Part shown: positions 63,530 through 64,000 of the stretch, piece after piece | Position numbering within the stretch: the stretch's first letter is position 1 | Layout: the number at the start of each line of letters is the position of its first letter | Assembly: GCF_023721755.1 (NCBI RefSeq) | Contig: NZ_JAMDLH010000001.1 | Location: 372,001-436,000, forward strand | Reading direction: 5' to 3' | Source: Pleomorphomonas sp. NRK KF1 | GTDB lineage: Bacteria > Pseudomonadota > Alphaproteobacteria > Rhizobiales > Pleomorphomonadaceae | Length of the DNA stretch: 64,000 bases | The notes under the pieces: generated by a model | Seen by the model: only the letters and a program-made list of their open reading frames with translations | Databases searched by the model: none | Told to the model about the DNA's origin: nothing | Made by a program: the position numbers and the translations under genes

Positions 63530-63650
63530 GACGGTCGCCGTGACCGTAGCCTGTGTGTCCGTTTGAGGCCGATCCGCCCTTCCGTCCGCTATTCAGCTGA
63601 AAAGGAATGACATAATCTTGGCCAACCTTCCGCCTCCGGAGAGAGACGCG

Positions 63651-64000
63651 ATGACCGATGAAGCCGCCCCGTCCGTCGATACCCCCACTCGCGCTGGCTT
63701 CGTTGCGTTGATCGGAGCGCCCAACGCCGGCAAATCGACGCTGCTCAATCGTCTGGTCGGCGCCAAAGTGTCGATCGTCAGCCACAAGGTGCAGACGACG
63801 CGGGCCATCATGCGGGGCATCGCCATGCATGGTTCGTCGCAGGTGGTCTTTGTCGATACGCCGGGCATCTTTGCGCCGAAGCGCCGGCTCGACCGAGCCA
63901 TGGTGGATACCGCCTGGTCGGGGGCGGCCGACGCCGATGTCGTCTGTCTACTGGTCGACGCCAAGCGCGGTTTGGCCGAGGAAGTGACGCAGGTCGTCGA
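63651..64000 (+). CDS. era: GTPase Era, 3' end cut by window
   Basis: The first 116 residues of Era, a GTPase that binds 16S rRNA during 30S assembly. G1 motif GAPNAGKST, the switch region around KVSIVSHKVQTTRAIMRG and the G3 DTPGIFAPKRRLDRAM are visible. The rest, including the NK(x)D motif and KH domain, lies beyond base 64000. GGAGAGAG precedes the ATG. Only about 120 bp separate it from rnc. Confidence 0.95.
   Translation, partial: MTDEAAPSVDTPTRAGFVALIGAPNAGKSTLLNRLVGAKVSIVSHKVQTTRAIMRGIAMHGSSQVVFVDTPGIFAPKRRLDRAMVDTAWSGAADADVVCLLVDAKRGLAEEVTQVV

Noticed and set aside
1-64000. CRISPR arrays, insertion sequences, prophage or integrative elements
   Set aside because: I looked for spaced direct repeats, transposase or integrase motifs and terminal repeats and saw none; the tRNA-Lys has no adjacent integrase gene.

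Overview
This is a GC-rich alphaproteobacterial chromosome segment, most likely from the order Hyphomicrobiales (Rhizobiales). The evidence is gene order. The runs erpA-type/dgt/argS/SPOR/nagZ/scpA/scpB/tatABC/serS/surE/pcm/LysM-M23, yajC/secD/secF/Mth938-like, and rpoZ/rel/acpS/lepB/rnc/era are typical of that order, and an ExoR-like SEL1 regulator is present. A free-living, metabolically versatile, Pleomorphomonas-like organism is possible, but that is a guess. No CRISPR array, insertion sequence, phage or integrase gene was seen.

Layout. 1-5.2 kb: a truncated fucO-type alcohol dehydrogenase, two MFS transporters, a small cysteine-containing ORF, a DUF421 membrane protein and tRNA-Lys(UUU). 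5.2-20 kb: quinone oxidoreductase, an A-type Fe-S carrier, then a long + strand housekeeping block (dgt to the NlpD-like lipoprotein) closed by a strong intrinsic terminator. 20-26 kb: a Cys-containing lipoprotein and a DUF815 ATPase on the - strand, then divergent yajC-secD-secF followed by two genes resembling the mitochondrial complex I assembly factors NDUFAF3 and NDUFAF6.

26-48 kb is the most distinctive part: about 22 kb almost entirely on the - strand. It begins at 47.9 kb with an uptake [NiFe] hydrogenase operon (hupS, hupL, hupC, hupD, hupF, a glycosyltransferase-like gene, hupG, hupH, hupI, hupJ, hupK, hypA, hypB, hypF, hypC, hypD, hypE). Most neighbours overlap by a few bases. HupS carries the six-cysteine proximal-cluster pattern of oxygen-tolerant membrane-bound hydrogenases, and HypB has a nickel-binding tail with 35 histidines. 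After a 300 bp gap comes a six-gene hyfB-C-E-F-G-I operon that looks like hydrogenase-4. However, its large subunit has lost all four cysteines that would hold the Ni-Fe centre, and no ferredoxin-like subunit is encoded. It therefore matches the 'energy-converting hydrogenase-related' (Ehr) complexes, membrane ion pumps of unknown substrate.

48-53 kb: a Spx/ArsC-like reductase, SelO pseudokinase, an AT-rich gene-poor stretch, an ExoR-like regulator, exonuclease III and a small membrane protein. 53-64 kb: dnaE, a family-5 uracil-DNA glycosylase, a NYN-domain protein, then rpoZ, rel, acpS, lepB, rnc and a truncated era. The hydrogenase would feed electrons from H2 through HupC to the quinone pool. 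The hup/hyp accessory genes build its metal centre. The Ehr-type complex next door shares the hydrogenase/complex I fold but cannot make or use H2 by the known chemistry.
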